A stretch of DNA of 64,000 nucleotides from contig OZ245039.1 in the NCBI GenBank assembly GCA_965224095.1, positions 1,302,001 to 1,366,000 of the forward strand, given 5' to 3'. A program made the position numbers and the translations under genes. Below, in pieces: positions 54,663 through 63,172 of the stretch (position 1 is the first letter of the stretch; every line of letters starts with the position of its first letter). Below the pieces are notes generated by a model, which was not told the DNA's origin, did no database searches, and worked only from the letters and a program-made list of their open reading frames with translations. This DNA comes from JBPEWY01 sp965224095 (lineage in GTDB: Bacteria; Bacteroidota; Bacteroidia; Flavobacteriales; Flavobacteriaceae).

Positions 54663-56036
54663 ATGAATGAGTTTTTAATATATAGTAAACGTTGCTTTAT
54701 TGCCAATCGATTTCAGGAGGCAACGCTTCACATAAAATATCAGAGGATCCATCATATCCACTCGGGTTTTTTAAAACAAAGCGCTTTACCGCTAATAGAT
54801 TGTTCTGAATTTATTGTCATGCCGGGTATCATCGATGCGCATGTACATATTAATGAACCCGGACGGGAACATTGGGAAGGTTTTGATACTGCTACCAAAG
54901 CAGCTGCAATAGGTGGTATCACTACCCTTATTGAAATGCCCCTCAATGCCAGTCCGGTAACTGTTGATCGGGAGGCTTTCCGGTTAAAACAAAAAGCCGC
55001 CGCAGGCAAATTGCATGTGAATTGCGGTTTTTACGGAGGAGTAGTTCCAGGGAACCACAATACACTGGAAGATCTTATTCAAGCAGGTGTTTTTGGTATT
55101 AAAGGCTTCCTCACTCATTCGGGTATCGACGAATTTCCTCAGGTGGGAAGGTCTCATTTGGAAGCGATTGCGCCCCTTTTAAAAAAATACGATCTTCCCT
55201 TACTGCTGCATTGTGAATTAAGCGACAGCGATATTCCCGAAGTTCACAACCCTAAAAGTTACAATGAATACCTGAATTCAAGGCCCTCCCGATGGGAAGA
55301 AAATGCCATTGCCCTGGCGCTTGACATCCAGGAACGTTTTGATATCAGAGTACATATCGTACATTTATCGGCCGCAGAAGTCATCCCCCGTATCGGGCAA
55401 CGCCGGCAGCAAACCGATAAGCTTACCGTAGAAACCTGCCCGCACTATTTGTATTTTAATGCGGAAGATATTCCGGACGGAGCACCGCTCTATAAATGTG
55501 CACCCCCCATCCGGTCAGCAGTCAATAATAATGCGCTGTGGGAATTTCTTCTCGACGGCGGTTTTGACTTTCTGGCATCCGATCATTCACCGGCTCCGCC
55601 GGAGCGAAAACAACTGGAAAAAGGCGATTTCTTTAAGGCCTGGGGTGGTATTTCGGGTTTGCAGTATACCCTGCCTGTGTTATTTACGGAAGGAAACAAA
55701 AGAGGACTCCCTCTCGAGCAACTCATTTCGCTGCTTACCAAAGAACCCGCCCGCTTTTTAGGACTGGACTATCGTAAAGGGCATTTAAAAACAGGATACG
55801 ATGCCGATATCACTATATGGGATGATACCCGGATGTTTACTGTTTCGGAAGACAGTATTCTCCATAAACACAAGGCCACACCCTATTTAAACAGGCAGGT
55901 TTTTGGGAAAGTTATTCATACTTTTGTGAATGGAACCCCCGTAGTGAAAAATGGAGCCCTGAATGTGCTTCAAAAGGGAAAATTACTGTTAAAAAATAAC
56001 GAACCGATCCATCGGGATAAGATACGTTCCGACTAA
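54663..56036 (+). CDS. allB: Allantoinase
   Basis: 457 residues. Opens the allantoin ring to allantoate. Metal site: MPGIIDAHVHINEPGREHWEGF (HxH), the likely carbamylated lysine in GIKGFLTHSG, LLHCELS, VHIVHLSAAE and FLASDHSPAPP. Dihydropyrimidinase relatives differ; the purine-cluster setting and the NEPGREHWEGF motif favour AllB. Starts 4 bp after xdhB. Confidence 0.95.
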   Translation: MNEFLIYSKRCFIANRFQEATLHIKYQRIHHIHSGFLKQSALPLIDCSEFIVMPGIIDAHVHINEPGREHWEGFDTATKAAAIGGITTLIEMPLNASPVTVDREAFRLKQKAAAGKLHVNCGFYGGVVPGNHNTLEDLIQAGVFGIKGFLTHSGIDEFPQVGRSHLEAIAPLLKKYDLPLLLHCELSDSDIPEVHNPKSYNEYLNSRPSRWEENAIALALDIQERFDIRVHIVHLSAAEVIPRIGQRRQQTDKLTVETCPHYLYFNAEDIPDGAPLYKCAPPIRSAVNNNALWEFLLDGGFDFLASDHSPAPPERKQLEKGDFFKAWGGISGLQYTLPVLFTEGNKRGLPLEQLISLLTKEPARFLGLDYRKGHLKTGYDADITIWDDTRMFTVSEDSILHKHKATPYLNRQVFGKVIHTFVNGTPVVKNGALNVLQKGKLLLKNNEPIHRDKIRSD

Positions 56037-56074
56037 TTGGAGCGTATCCCGGGCGATTAAATAATATACATACT

Positions 56075-57079
56075 TTGAAAAACATTTTGCAAAAATATAC
56101 CGATCTGGCTTCCGAAAAAATTGGCGGACAGGTTCTTTACGCTACCGATGATTTTTTTGCTGAAAAAGAAAACCTCATCAAAGAAGGGCGAGGTGTTTTT
56201 ATTCCGGACAAATATACCGATCACGGAAAATGGATGGATGGATGGGAGTCCAGGCGAAAACGTACCGAAGGACACGACTGGGTTATTATCAAACTGGCTG
56301 TACCCGGAACCATCAAAGGATTCGATATTGATACAAATCACTTTTTGGGCAATCATCCTCCTTTCGCATCGGTAGAAGCCATTTGGTTGGATGAGGATTC
56401 TGAAGACTGGAGTCTTTCCGATTCACTGAATTGGCAGGAAATTTTGCCTAAAGTTCCTTTGAATCCCGGAAGTCAGCATTTTTTTGAAGTGGCTTCGGAA
56501 TTCATTTTTACCCATGTACGACTCCATATTTATCCGGATGGCGGAGTGGCCCGTTTTCGGGTGTACGGGGAGGTACATAAAGATTGGAGTAACGTAAGCT
56601 CCGGTGAGGTTATCGATCTGGCTCTGGTAAATAACTGTGGGAAAGCATTGTATTGCAACGATATGTTTTTCAGTGCCATGGACAACCTGATTGCTCCCAC
56701 AACAGGTAAAAACATGGGAGACGGATGGGAAACCAAAAGAAACCGAACCCCGGATAATGTAGACTTTGTTATTTTAAAGCTGGGACATCCCGGATGGATA
56801 CAAAAAATAATAGTAGACACAAAACATTTCAAGGGAAACTATCCCGATTCCTGTGCCATTGATGCCTGTTTATGTGAAAATGACGACGATGTTATAAATA
56901 GTCAACACGAATGGGTCTCATTACTACCGAAACAAAAACTGGGAGCCGATCAGGAACATCATTTTGAGTCTGAACTCATTTTAACGGCGCAACCCGTATC
57001 TCATATCAAACTAAAAATATACCCGGATGGAGGAATTAGCCGGATACGGATATTGGGTACTATAAAAAAAGATGCATGA
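56075..57079 (+). CDS. alc: Allantoicase
   Basis: 334 residues starting at TTG (56075). Hydrolyses allantoate to ureidoglycolate and urea. Two homologous jelly-roll repeats, each with the signature DGWE[ST][RK]R: WMDGWESRRKRTEGHDWVIIKLAVPG (about residues 51-76) and MGDGWETKRNRTPDNVDFVILKLGHPG (about 215-241), and each ending in IYPDGG[VI][AS]R. Stop overlaps the puuD ATG by 4 bp. Confidence 0.94.
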   Translation: MKNILQKYTDLASEKIGGQVLYATDDFFAEKENLIKEGRGVFIPDKYTDHGKWMDGWESRRKRTEGHDWVIIKLAVPGTIKGFDIDTNHFLGNHPPFASVEAIWLDEDSEDWSLSDSLNWQEILPKVPLNPGSQHFFEVASEFIFTHVRLHIYPDGGVARFRVYGEVHKDWSNVSSGEVIDLALVNNCGKALYCNDMFFSAMDNLIAPTTGKNMGDGWETKRNRTPDNVDFVILKLGHPGWIQKIIVDTKHFKGNYPDSCAIDACLCENDDDVINSQHEWVSLLPKQKLGADQEHHFESELILTAQPVSHIKLKIYPDGGISRIRILGTIKKDA

Positions 57080-58479
57080 CTAAATTTTTCTTACTGATAG
57101 CCTGGCTTTTGATTTTTTGTGTGGTGGTCATTATCACCTACAAACTGCATCACCTCATCAAACTGTACAAAGAACAGGATAATGAACCTAAAGCAGAATC
57201 CTTACAAAATGCGCAGAACTGGTTCTATGCACTTATTGTCTTTGCTGCGGTTTGCGGAGTAGCCATATTGTATCTGTTCTTAAAAGGAACCATTTGGGAA
57301 AGCCATTTCTTCGAATGGCTCAATCTGGTGGTTCGGTTAATGCATATTACTTTTGGAATAGCCTGGATAGGTGCTTCTTTTTACTTTGTATTTCTGGAAA
57401 ACGCCCTGAATCGTACAGATGGAGTGCGGGATGAGCTGGCGGGAAATCTTTGGGCCGTACACGGTGGAGGCTTCTATTACCTGGAAAAGTACAAAATAGC
57501 TCCCAAAAAAATCCCAAAAGAATTACACTGGTTCAAGTACGAAGCTTATTTTACATGGCTTACCGGGTTTAGCCTTTTAGCTATTGTGTATTACTTTAAT
57601 GCCAGTTCTTATCTTATTGATCCGGAAGTACTGAATATTACACCTCGTACCGCTATTTCAATAAGTATGGGTTCATTAATTGTCGGGTGGGTTTTATACG
57701 ATCAGATCTGCAAACTACTCAGTAAAAATAAAGTAGTATTTACCCTGGCCATTACAGCTTTGGTGTTTGCATTTGCCTGGTTTTATGCGCAGGTGTTTAG
57801 TGGAAGAGCCGCTTTTATTCATTTTGGAGCTTTCCTGGGAACCCTGATGGCAGCCAATGTATTTTTTATTATTATACCGGGGCAAAAACGAATGGTAAAA
57901 GCCGCTAAAAAAGGTTTACCACCCAATCCGGAGGATGGGAAAGCTGCTTTTATACGTTCTTATACAAACAACTATTTTACGTTGCCGGTGCTCTTTGTAA
58001 TGATCAGTAATCATTTTCCCAGTACCTTTGGAAATGCCTATCAGTGGATCGTACTTATTGGTATTACCCTGGGTACGGCAGGAGTCAAGCATTATTTGAA
58101 CTTACGGGAAAAAGGACAACTCTCGGTGTGGGTTATGCCTGTTTCCGTTGTCCTTTTATTTGCTGTTGCATTTATGACCGCACCACAACCACCAAAATAT
58201 GAGCATTGCGAAGCAGAAGTCTCCTTTGTTGAGATCCAGACCATTATTAACAACCGGTGTACCAGCTGTCATTCGTCTAACCCTACAGATGCCGTTTGGA
58301 AAGTGGCGCCCAATGGAGTGAAATACGATAATGCCGATCAAATTTATAATCTCAGAGACAAAATATTTCAACGTGTCGTGGTAAGTAAAAATATGCCCTT
58401 TAATAACAATCAAACCGGAATGACAGAAGAAGAACGGGATATGATCAATTGCTGGATTAGTCAGGGGGCACCTAAATAA
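57076..58479 (+). CDS. puuD: Urate hydroxylase PuuD
   Basis: 467-residue inner-membrane enzyme oxidising urate to 5-hydroxyisourate. About eight or nine membrane helices with LVVRLMHITFGIAWIGASFYFVFLENAL and NLWAVHGGGFYYLEKYK, the PuuD hallmark, then a C-terminal cytochrome c domain with CTSCH at residues 395-399 and a likely axial methionine at about 440 (SKNMPFNNN). The electron acceptor is the respiratory chain, unlike peroxide-producing uricases. No UoxA or HpxO gene is present, which agrees with PuuD doing this step. Confidence 0.95.
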   Translation: MTKFFLLIAWLLIFCVVVIITYKLHHLIKLYKEQDNEPKAESLQNAQNWFYALIVFAAVCGVAILYLFLKGTIWESHFFEWLNLVVRLMHITFGIAWIGASFYFVFLENALNRTDGVRDELAGNLWAVHGGGFYYLEKYKIAPKKIPKELHWFKYEAYFTWLTGFSLLAIVYYFNASSYLIDPEVLNITPRTAISISMGSLIVGWVLYDQICKLLSKNKVVFTLAITALVFAFAWFYAQVFSGRAAFIHFGAFLGTLMAANVFFIIIPGQKRMVKAAKKGLPPNPEDGKAAFIRSYTNNYFTLPVLFVMISNHFPSTFGNAYQWIVLIGITLGTAGVKHYLNLREKGQLSVWVMPVSVVLLFAVAFMTAPQPPKYEHCEAEVSFVEIQTIINNRCTSCHSSNPTDAVWKVAPNGVKYDNADQIYNLRDKIFQRVVVSKNMPFNNNQTGMTEEERDMINCWISQGAPK

Positions 58480-58486
58480 ATAGGAT

Positions 58487-59356
58487 ATGATAACATTAGA
58501 TACACTAAATACGCTTGCCGAAAAAGAAGCGTACACACAACTGGAGCAGTGCTGTGTTTCCCGTACCTGGGTTACACAAATGATAGCAAGCCGGCCCTTC
58601 CAGTCGCATAAAGCACTGGTAAACAAAGCGGCATCTATATGGTATGACCATTGTGCGGAAGCCGATTTTAAAGAAGCTTTTACAGGTCATCCGAAAATAG
58701 GAAATGTGGAAAGCCTAAAGGAAAAATTTGCTCATACCGCTTCCTGGGCGGGCAATGAGCAGGCTAAAGTTGCTGAGGCATCTACAGAAACCATCGAGGC
58801 ATTAGCGGCAGCCAATATGGAATACGAAAATAAATTCGGCTATATTTTCATTGTCAGTGCCAGTGGAAAATCGGCCGACGAAATGCTGGCGATTATTAAT
58901 GCCCGCCTGCAGCATTCGCCCGAAGATGAGTTATATGTGGCTATGAACGAGCAACATAAAATTACCGTGATCCGTCTGGCTAAACTAGTTGATGGTTTGG
59001 CAGAACAGCTGCCTTTAAAAAGTCATATTACCACGCATGCGCTGGATACTGCCAGAGGAACTCCGGCCGGGAAAATGCTTATTACTTTTAATGGATTTCG
59101 CGATGGAAGCTGGAAACCCATTAGTGTTGGGATTACTAATAGCGATGGTCGTATTTCCGATGTACTTCCCCCGGGCAGATATCTGATTCCTGCGGTTTAC
59201 AATATGACCTTTCACACCGCCGGATACTATAAACAAACGGAACAAAATGGATTTTACCCAAGTGTATCCATTCAATTTGAAGTATCGGATAATAGTCATT
59301 ATCACATTCCTTTATTAATTAATCCTTTTGGATATTCCACCTATCGGGGAAGTTAA
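58487..59356 (+). CDS. OHCU decarboxylase - hydroxyisourate hydrolase fusion
   Basis: 289 residues, two enzymes in one chain. Residues 1-165 are the UraD part (FTGHPKIGNVESLKEKFAHTASWAGNEQAKV, catalytic His in GHPKIG). Residues about 178-289 are the transthyretin-like 5-hydroxyisourate hydrolase: ITTHALDTARGTPAGKM, an internal Arg-Asp region, and the C-terminal YRGS that carries the family's active-site signature. Together they turn 5-hydroxyisourate into (S)-allantoin. 7 bp after puuD. Confidence 0.95.
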   Translation: MITLDTLNTLAEKEAYTQLEQCCVSRTWVTQMIASRPFQSHKALVNKAASIWYDHCAEADFKEAFTGHPKIGNVESLKEKFAHTASWAGNEQAKVAEASTETIEALAAANMEYENKFGYIFIVSASGKSADEMLAIINARLQHSPEDELYVAMNEQHKITVIRLAKLVDGLAEQLPLKSHITTHALDTARGTPAGKMLITFNGFRDGSWKPISVGITNSDGRISDVLPPGRYLIPAVYNMTFHTAGYYKQTEQNGFYPSVSIQFEVSDNSHYHIPLLINPFGYSTYRGS

Positions 59357-59389
59357 TCCAGGTTATAAATCAAAACTCAGAAATTATCT

Positions 59390-60823
59390 ATGAATTTAAG
59401 TATTTCAGAAGCCCACAAAGCCACCGTATTCAGCGAGTTAAAAATTGCCAATGAGGCATTCAATAAAATCTATAGAGGCGACCGGGAAGATCGTCAGCCA
59501 ATTCATACGGTCTATGGCGGAGCGAATTTATTTAAATCCAATACACCTAAGATTCTTGGTGAAATTGCATTAAAATCACTGTTGCAGTATGCGCCTAATT
59601 TTATAGCATTCGGAAAGGCTTTTCAACTGCGTGGCAGCGATTTACTGCCAGAGGATAATGCTTCCCAACAGGCCTTATTAGCCGAGCTGGAGACCCTTTC
59701 TCCTGCTGCATTAAAAGACCACCCGGCCGGATTTTCCTATACCATTTATCAAAAAGTAATCGCCAAACTCAAAAAAGAGGGTGTCGAAGATTTCCGCATT
59801 GATTTTGAAGACGGATTCGGGAATCGTTCGGATCAGGAAGAGGATGAAACTGCCATTTTTGCCGCCTTGCAGGTAGCAAAAGGTATGGACGAAGGAACGT
59901 TGTCTCCTTTTATTGGAATTCGTATTAAACCTTTTACGGAAGAATTGAAAGAAAGGGGGTTACGCACACTGGATCTGTTTTTAACTACATTGTTGACGGA
60001 AACCGGGGGAAAACTCCCTGATAATTTTGTGGTAATGCTTCCCAAGGTAACCATTCCGCAACAAATTGTGGCCCTGGTCTCTTTTTTTGAATTGCTGGAA
60101 AGTGCTTTTGACCTGGTACCCGGGACCTTAAAAATGGAAATGATGGTAGAAACCACTCAATCCATTATGGACCATAACGGGACCAATCCGTTATACCGGT
60201 TTATACTGGCCAGTAAGGGGCGGTGTATAGCCACACATTTTGGTACTTATGATTATACGGCATCCAATAATATTACTGCTACCTATCAGGAAATGGATCA
60301 TCAGGTGTGCGATTTTGCACATTACACTACCAAGGTAGCTCTGGCCCATACAGGTATCTGGCTCTCCGACGGAGCTACCAATACTATGCCTATCGGGCCA
60401 CACCGCGGAGATCTCACCCCGGAACAGGAAACCGAAAACAAAGAAGTAGTACATCGTGCATGGCGAAAGGGGTATGAACATATCAGACATTCACTGTATA
60501 AGGGGTTATACCAGGGATGGGATCTGAATCCTGCACAGCTCCCTATGCGCTATACTGCAGTATATGCCTTTTTCCTGGAGAGCTATGACGATGCTGTAAT
60601 TCGGTTAAAAACCTTTGTCGAAAAAGCGGCACAGGCCACGTTAATAGGTGACACTTTTGATGATGCAGCTACCGGACAGGGGTTGCTGAATTATTTTTTA
60701 AAGGCCTTGAATAGCGATGCGATTACCATTGAAGAAGTGTTGGCCACGGGATTAACTTTGGACGAGATCCGAACCCGCTCTTTTGCCAGGATCATTAAAG
60801 ACCGTCGTACAAAGCAAAATTAA
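59390..60823 (+). CDS. DUF6986 protein, malate-synthase/citrate-lyase-like barrel
   Basis: 477 residues. FRIDFEDGFGNRSDQEED and FVVMLPKVTIPQQIVALVSFFE with LKMEMMVETTQSIMD recall the HpcH/HpaI-citrate lyase-malate synthase barrels (acidic metal ligands at FEDGFG and EMMVET). The family is DUF6986, function not established to my knowledge. As the last gene of the purine operon, after production of ureidoglycolate, it may act on glyoxylate or a related product. That link is inferred from context only. Confidence 0.8.
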   Translation: MNLSISEAHKATVFSELKIANEAFNKIYRGDREDRQPIHTVYGGANLFKSNTPKILGEIALKSLLQYAPNFIAFGKAFQLRGSDLLPEDNASQQALLAELETLSPAALKDHPAGFSYTIYQKVIAKLKKEGVEDFRIDFEDGFGNRSDQEEDETAIFAALQVAKGMDEGTLSPFIGIRIKPFTEELKERGLRTLDLFLTTLLTETGGKLPDNFVVMLPKVTIPQQIVALVSFFELLESAFDLVPGTLKMEMMVETTQSIMDHNGTNPLYRFILASKGRCIATHFGTYDYTASNNITATYQEMDHQVCDFAHYTTKVALAHTGIWLSDGATNTMPIGPHRGDLTPEQETENKEVVHRAWRKGYEHIRHSLYKGLYQGWDLNPAQLPMRYTAVYAFFLESYDDAVIRLKTFVEKAAQATLIGDTFDDAATGQGLLNYFLKALNSDAITIEEVLATGLTLDEIRTRSFARIIKDRRTKQN

Positions 60824-61594
60824 TTACCGCTTATAGTGCTCCTGTAAAAGTTGAGCAACAACGCTGATGGCTATTTCTCTGGGCGTATGCCCCCCTATCT
60901 CCAAGCCGATAGGGCATACCACCTTATCCATTCCTTCCGGAATTCCCATTTCATTAACCAGCATATTATGGAAGCGAACCCGTTTGGTTTTACTGCCTAT
61001 TAACCCTAAATAGCGGGTTTCCTCTTTAAGAGCCATGGCAATAAGGTTAAAATCAATTGTATGATCGTGAGTAAGTACTAACATATAACATTGCGGTCCC
61101 CAACGTACGACATCTTTAAACGTTTTAAAATCTTCCAGCTGCACTTCGTGGGTAGTTATATGGTTTCCTGCTTTTAATCCGGAAAACCAGTTTTTTCTGG
61201 AATCGATCAGGTGTACCCGAAAAGGCGTATCCCTTAATAGGTCGCATAATTCCACACCAATATGACCGGCACCAAATATAAAGAGTTCAGGAGGCTGATT
61301 CATCGGTTCTATAATTAATTCTACTTTGCCTCCGCAGCATTGTTCGAACTCCGGCCCCAAAGTAAATATCTTTTCTATAATAATATTTTCATTCAGGCAC
61401 CTCAATGCCTCGTCAATTGCTTCAAACTCCAGTTTCCCGCCGCCAATAGTACCATATAGCTCCTTATTTGCCGTCACAATCATTCTGGACCCCACTTCAC
61501 AGGGTGTAGAACCCTTACATTTTACTACAGTAATCAGGGCCACCACCCGTTGTTCCTTCTTAAAACGCGCCAATAAATCAATCCACTGTGCCAT
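60824..61594 (-). CDS. xdhC: Xanthine dehydrogenase maturation factor XdhC
   Basis: 256 residues. Inserts sulfurated molybdenum cofactor into XdhB. The N-terminal XdhC/CoxI part has VVALITVVKCKGSTPCEVGSRMIV and GTIGGGKLEFEAIDEALRCL; the C-terminal Rossmann part has LFIFGAGHIGVELCDLLRDTPFRVHLIDSR and YLGLIGSKTKRVRFHNML. Convergent with the DUF6986 gene, whose stop is the adjacent base, so the two transcripts must overlap at their ends. Confidence 0.94.
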   Translation of the reverse strand: MAQWIDLLARFKKEQRVVALITVVKCKGSTPCEVGSRMIVTANKELYGTIGGGKLEFEAIDEALRCLNENIIIEKIFTLGPEFEQCCGGKVELIIEPMNQPPELFIFGAGHIGVELCDLLRDTPFRVHLIDSRKNWFSGLKAGNHITTHEVQLEDFKTFKDVVRWGPQCYMLVLTHDHTIDFNLIAMALKEETRYLGLIGSKTKRVRFHNMLVNEMGIPEGMDKVVCPIGLEIGGHTPREIAISVVAQLLQEHYKR

Positions 61595-61758
61595 ATGCTT
61601 CTATACAAATGTAAAAATACAGTTTTTGAAGGGGTTACAGACAAAGAAAATCATCTACAGAAACAATAATCATGATATCTATCAATATTTCTCGGTACGT
61701 GTGTAACAGATTGCTTTGTAAGATCATCTTTTAATCAGTTAATCAAATTTTAAACCCG

Positions 61759-62796
61759 ATGAAAAAAATTGCAATAACGTTAATACTCGTAATTTTTTTA
61801 TGCTCCTGTACCCACAGCGAGGAGTCCTATCATATAGGCCAACGGTCTTTTACATGGATTGATGCTTCGAGAAACCGGCCTTTGCTTACCGAAATTTGGT
61901 ATCCTTCTCATGATCCTTTATCCGTAAAAAAGAAAAACGATCAGGTAAAAGAACTGTTCAAAACTATTCCTGCCATTCCCAATGCCAGTATCCCGGACAA
62001 GCGGTTTCCCTTGTTACTCTTATCTCATGGAACGGGAGGTAATAGGTTTTCTCATACCTGGTTTATTCAGGAAATGGTAAAAAACGGATATATAGTTGTA
62101 TCGGTTGATCACTATGGGAATTCAACATTTAACAAGATTCCCAGAGAATTCTTAAAGTGGTGGGAGCGCGCTATCGACATGCAATATGTACTATCAAAAG
62201 TATTAAACCATAGGGATTTCGGCAATAAAATTGATACGACAAAAATTGGAGGAGTAGGTTTTTCACTGGGAGGTTATACTAATATTGCCCTTGCCGGCGG
62301 GTATGTAGATAGAGATAGGGATAAAGATGTAAAAACAGATCCCGGCAGAGCTTTACCACCTGAGTTTCCGGAAACGGAAGAGGTCATAGATTTTGATCGG
62401 GACAGTTTGGTCGTTTCTTCTTATAACACTTATAAAGATCATGTTAAAGACCATCGAATAAAAGCTTTTTTTGTAATGGCCCCTGCCATAGGTTTCGGGT
62501 TCAAATCTGAAAAACAGACTGAAAACATTACAGCTCCTGTTTTTATTGTAGCAGGAAAAGGAGATACCAATACTCCAATTACGCACAATGCTCTTAAATA
62601 TCACACCCTAATCAAGGGAAGTAAACTGTTTCTGTTTGACTCCGACGTGGGGCATTACGTATTTCTCAATGAAGGCACGGATCTGGGTAAAAAAGAGCTT
62701 CCTATGCTGACCGAAGATAATCCCGGTGTAGTCCGAAAAGAAATCCACAAAAAGACTTTAGATCTGGCCAAAGAATTTTTTGGTAAACATTTATAA
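61759..62796 (+). CDS. Alpha/beta-hydrolase lipoprotein
   Basis: 345 residues. MKKIAITLILVIFLCSC is a lipobox signal. The hydrolase fold shows FPLLLLSHGTGGNRFSHTW (oxyanion loop), the nucleophile elbow GVGFSLGGYTN (Ser near residue 174), and a late HYVFLNEG histidine. Similar to dienelactone-hydrolase- and platelet-activating-factor-acetylhydrolase-like proteins; substrate unknown. Not obviously tied to purine metabolism. Confidence 0.88.
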   Translation: MKKIAITLILVIFLCSCTHSEESYHIGQRSFTWIDASRNRPLLTEIWYPSHDPLSVKKKNDQVKELFKTIPAIPNASIPDKRFPLLLLSHGTGGNRFSHTWFIQEMVKNGYIVVSVDHYGNSTFNKIPREFLKWWERAIDMQYVLSKVLNHRDFGNKIDTTKIGGVGFSLGGYTNIALAGGYVDRDRDKDVKTDPGRALPPEFPETEEVIDFDRDSLVVSSYNTYKDHVKDHRIKAFFVMAPAIGFGFKSEKQTENITAPVFIVAGKGDTNTPITHNALKYHTLIKGSKLFLFDSDVGHYVFLNEGTDLGKKELPMLTEDNPGVVRKEIHKKTLDLAKEFFGKHL

Positions 62797-62813
62797 ATCA
62801 AATGTTAACTTAG

Positions 62814-62999
62814 TACTTTTTTAAAATACCATTTATTAAAATTATTTCATATGTGAAGGAATCAGCTTCGGAAAGCATAACAGATCAAGAGCAAATCAAT
62901 CATTTAGTGGCTCCTTACGATGTAATTGCTTCAGTATTAGGACTTACCTTTTCCTTTTTCCTCCTTCAAACATACGGCTACGTAAAAAACACGGACTAA
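62814..62999 (+). pseudogene. Possible short gene or gene fragment
   Basis: A 61-codon open frame with coding-like composition. Its only usual start is GTG at 62853 (VKESASESITDQEQINHLVAPYD), followed by a hydrophobic helix (VIASVLGLTFSFFLLQTYGYV). No family recognised. Could be a small membrane peptide or the tail of a decayed gene. The rest of 62797-63172 is AT-rich, with a TATCTTTTG stretch near 63068 as a weak promoter candidate for the next gene. Confidence 0.25.
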
Positions 63000-63172
63000 T
63001 TGTTACAATGGGGTTCACGGTTTACAGAGTTTTATAAATAAATTCTCACAATCTTATCATTTTATTTATCTTTTGTACCTAAAACAGTAGTGTTCCCAAT
63101 AAAAATATACTTTATGCCCCTTTCTTTTTTTGTAGGCAAATGCGCATGAAACCAACAATAATTTTTTATGTT

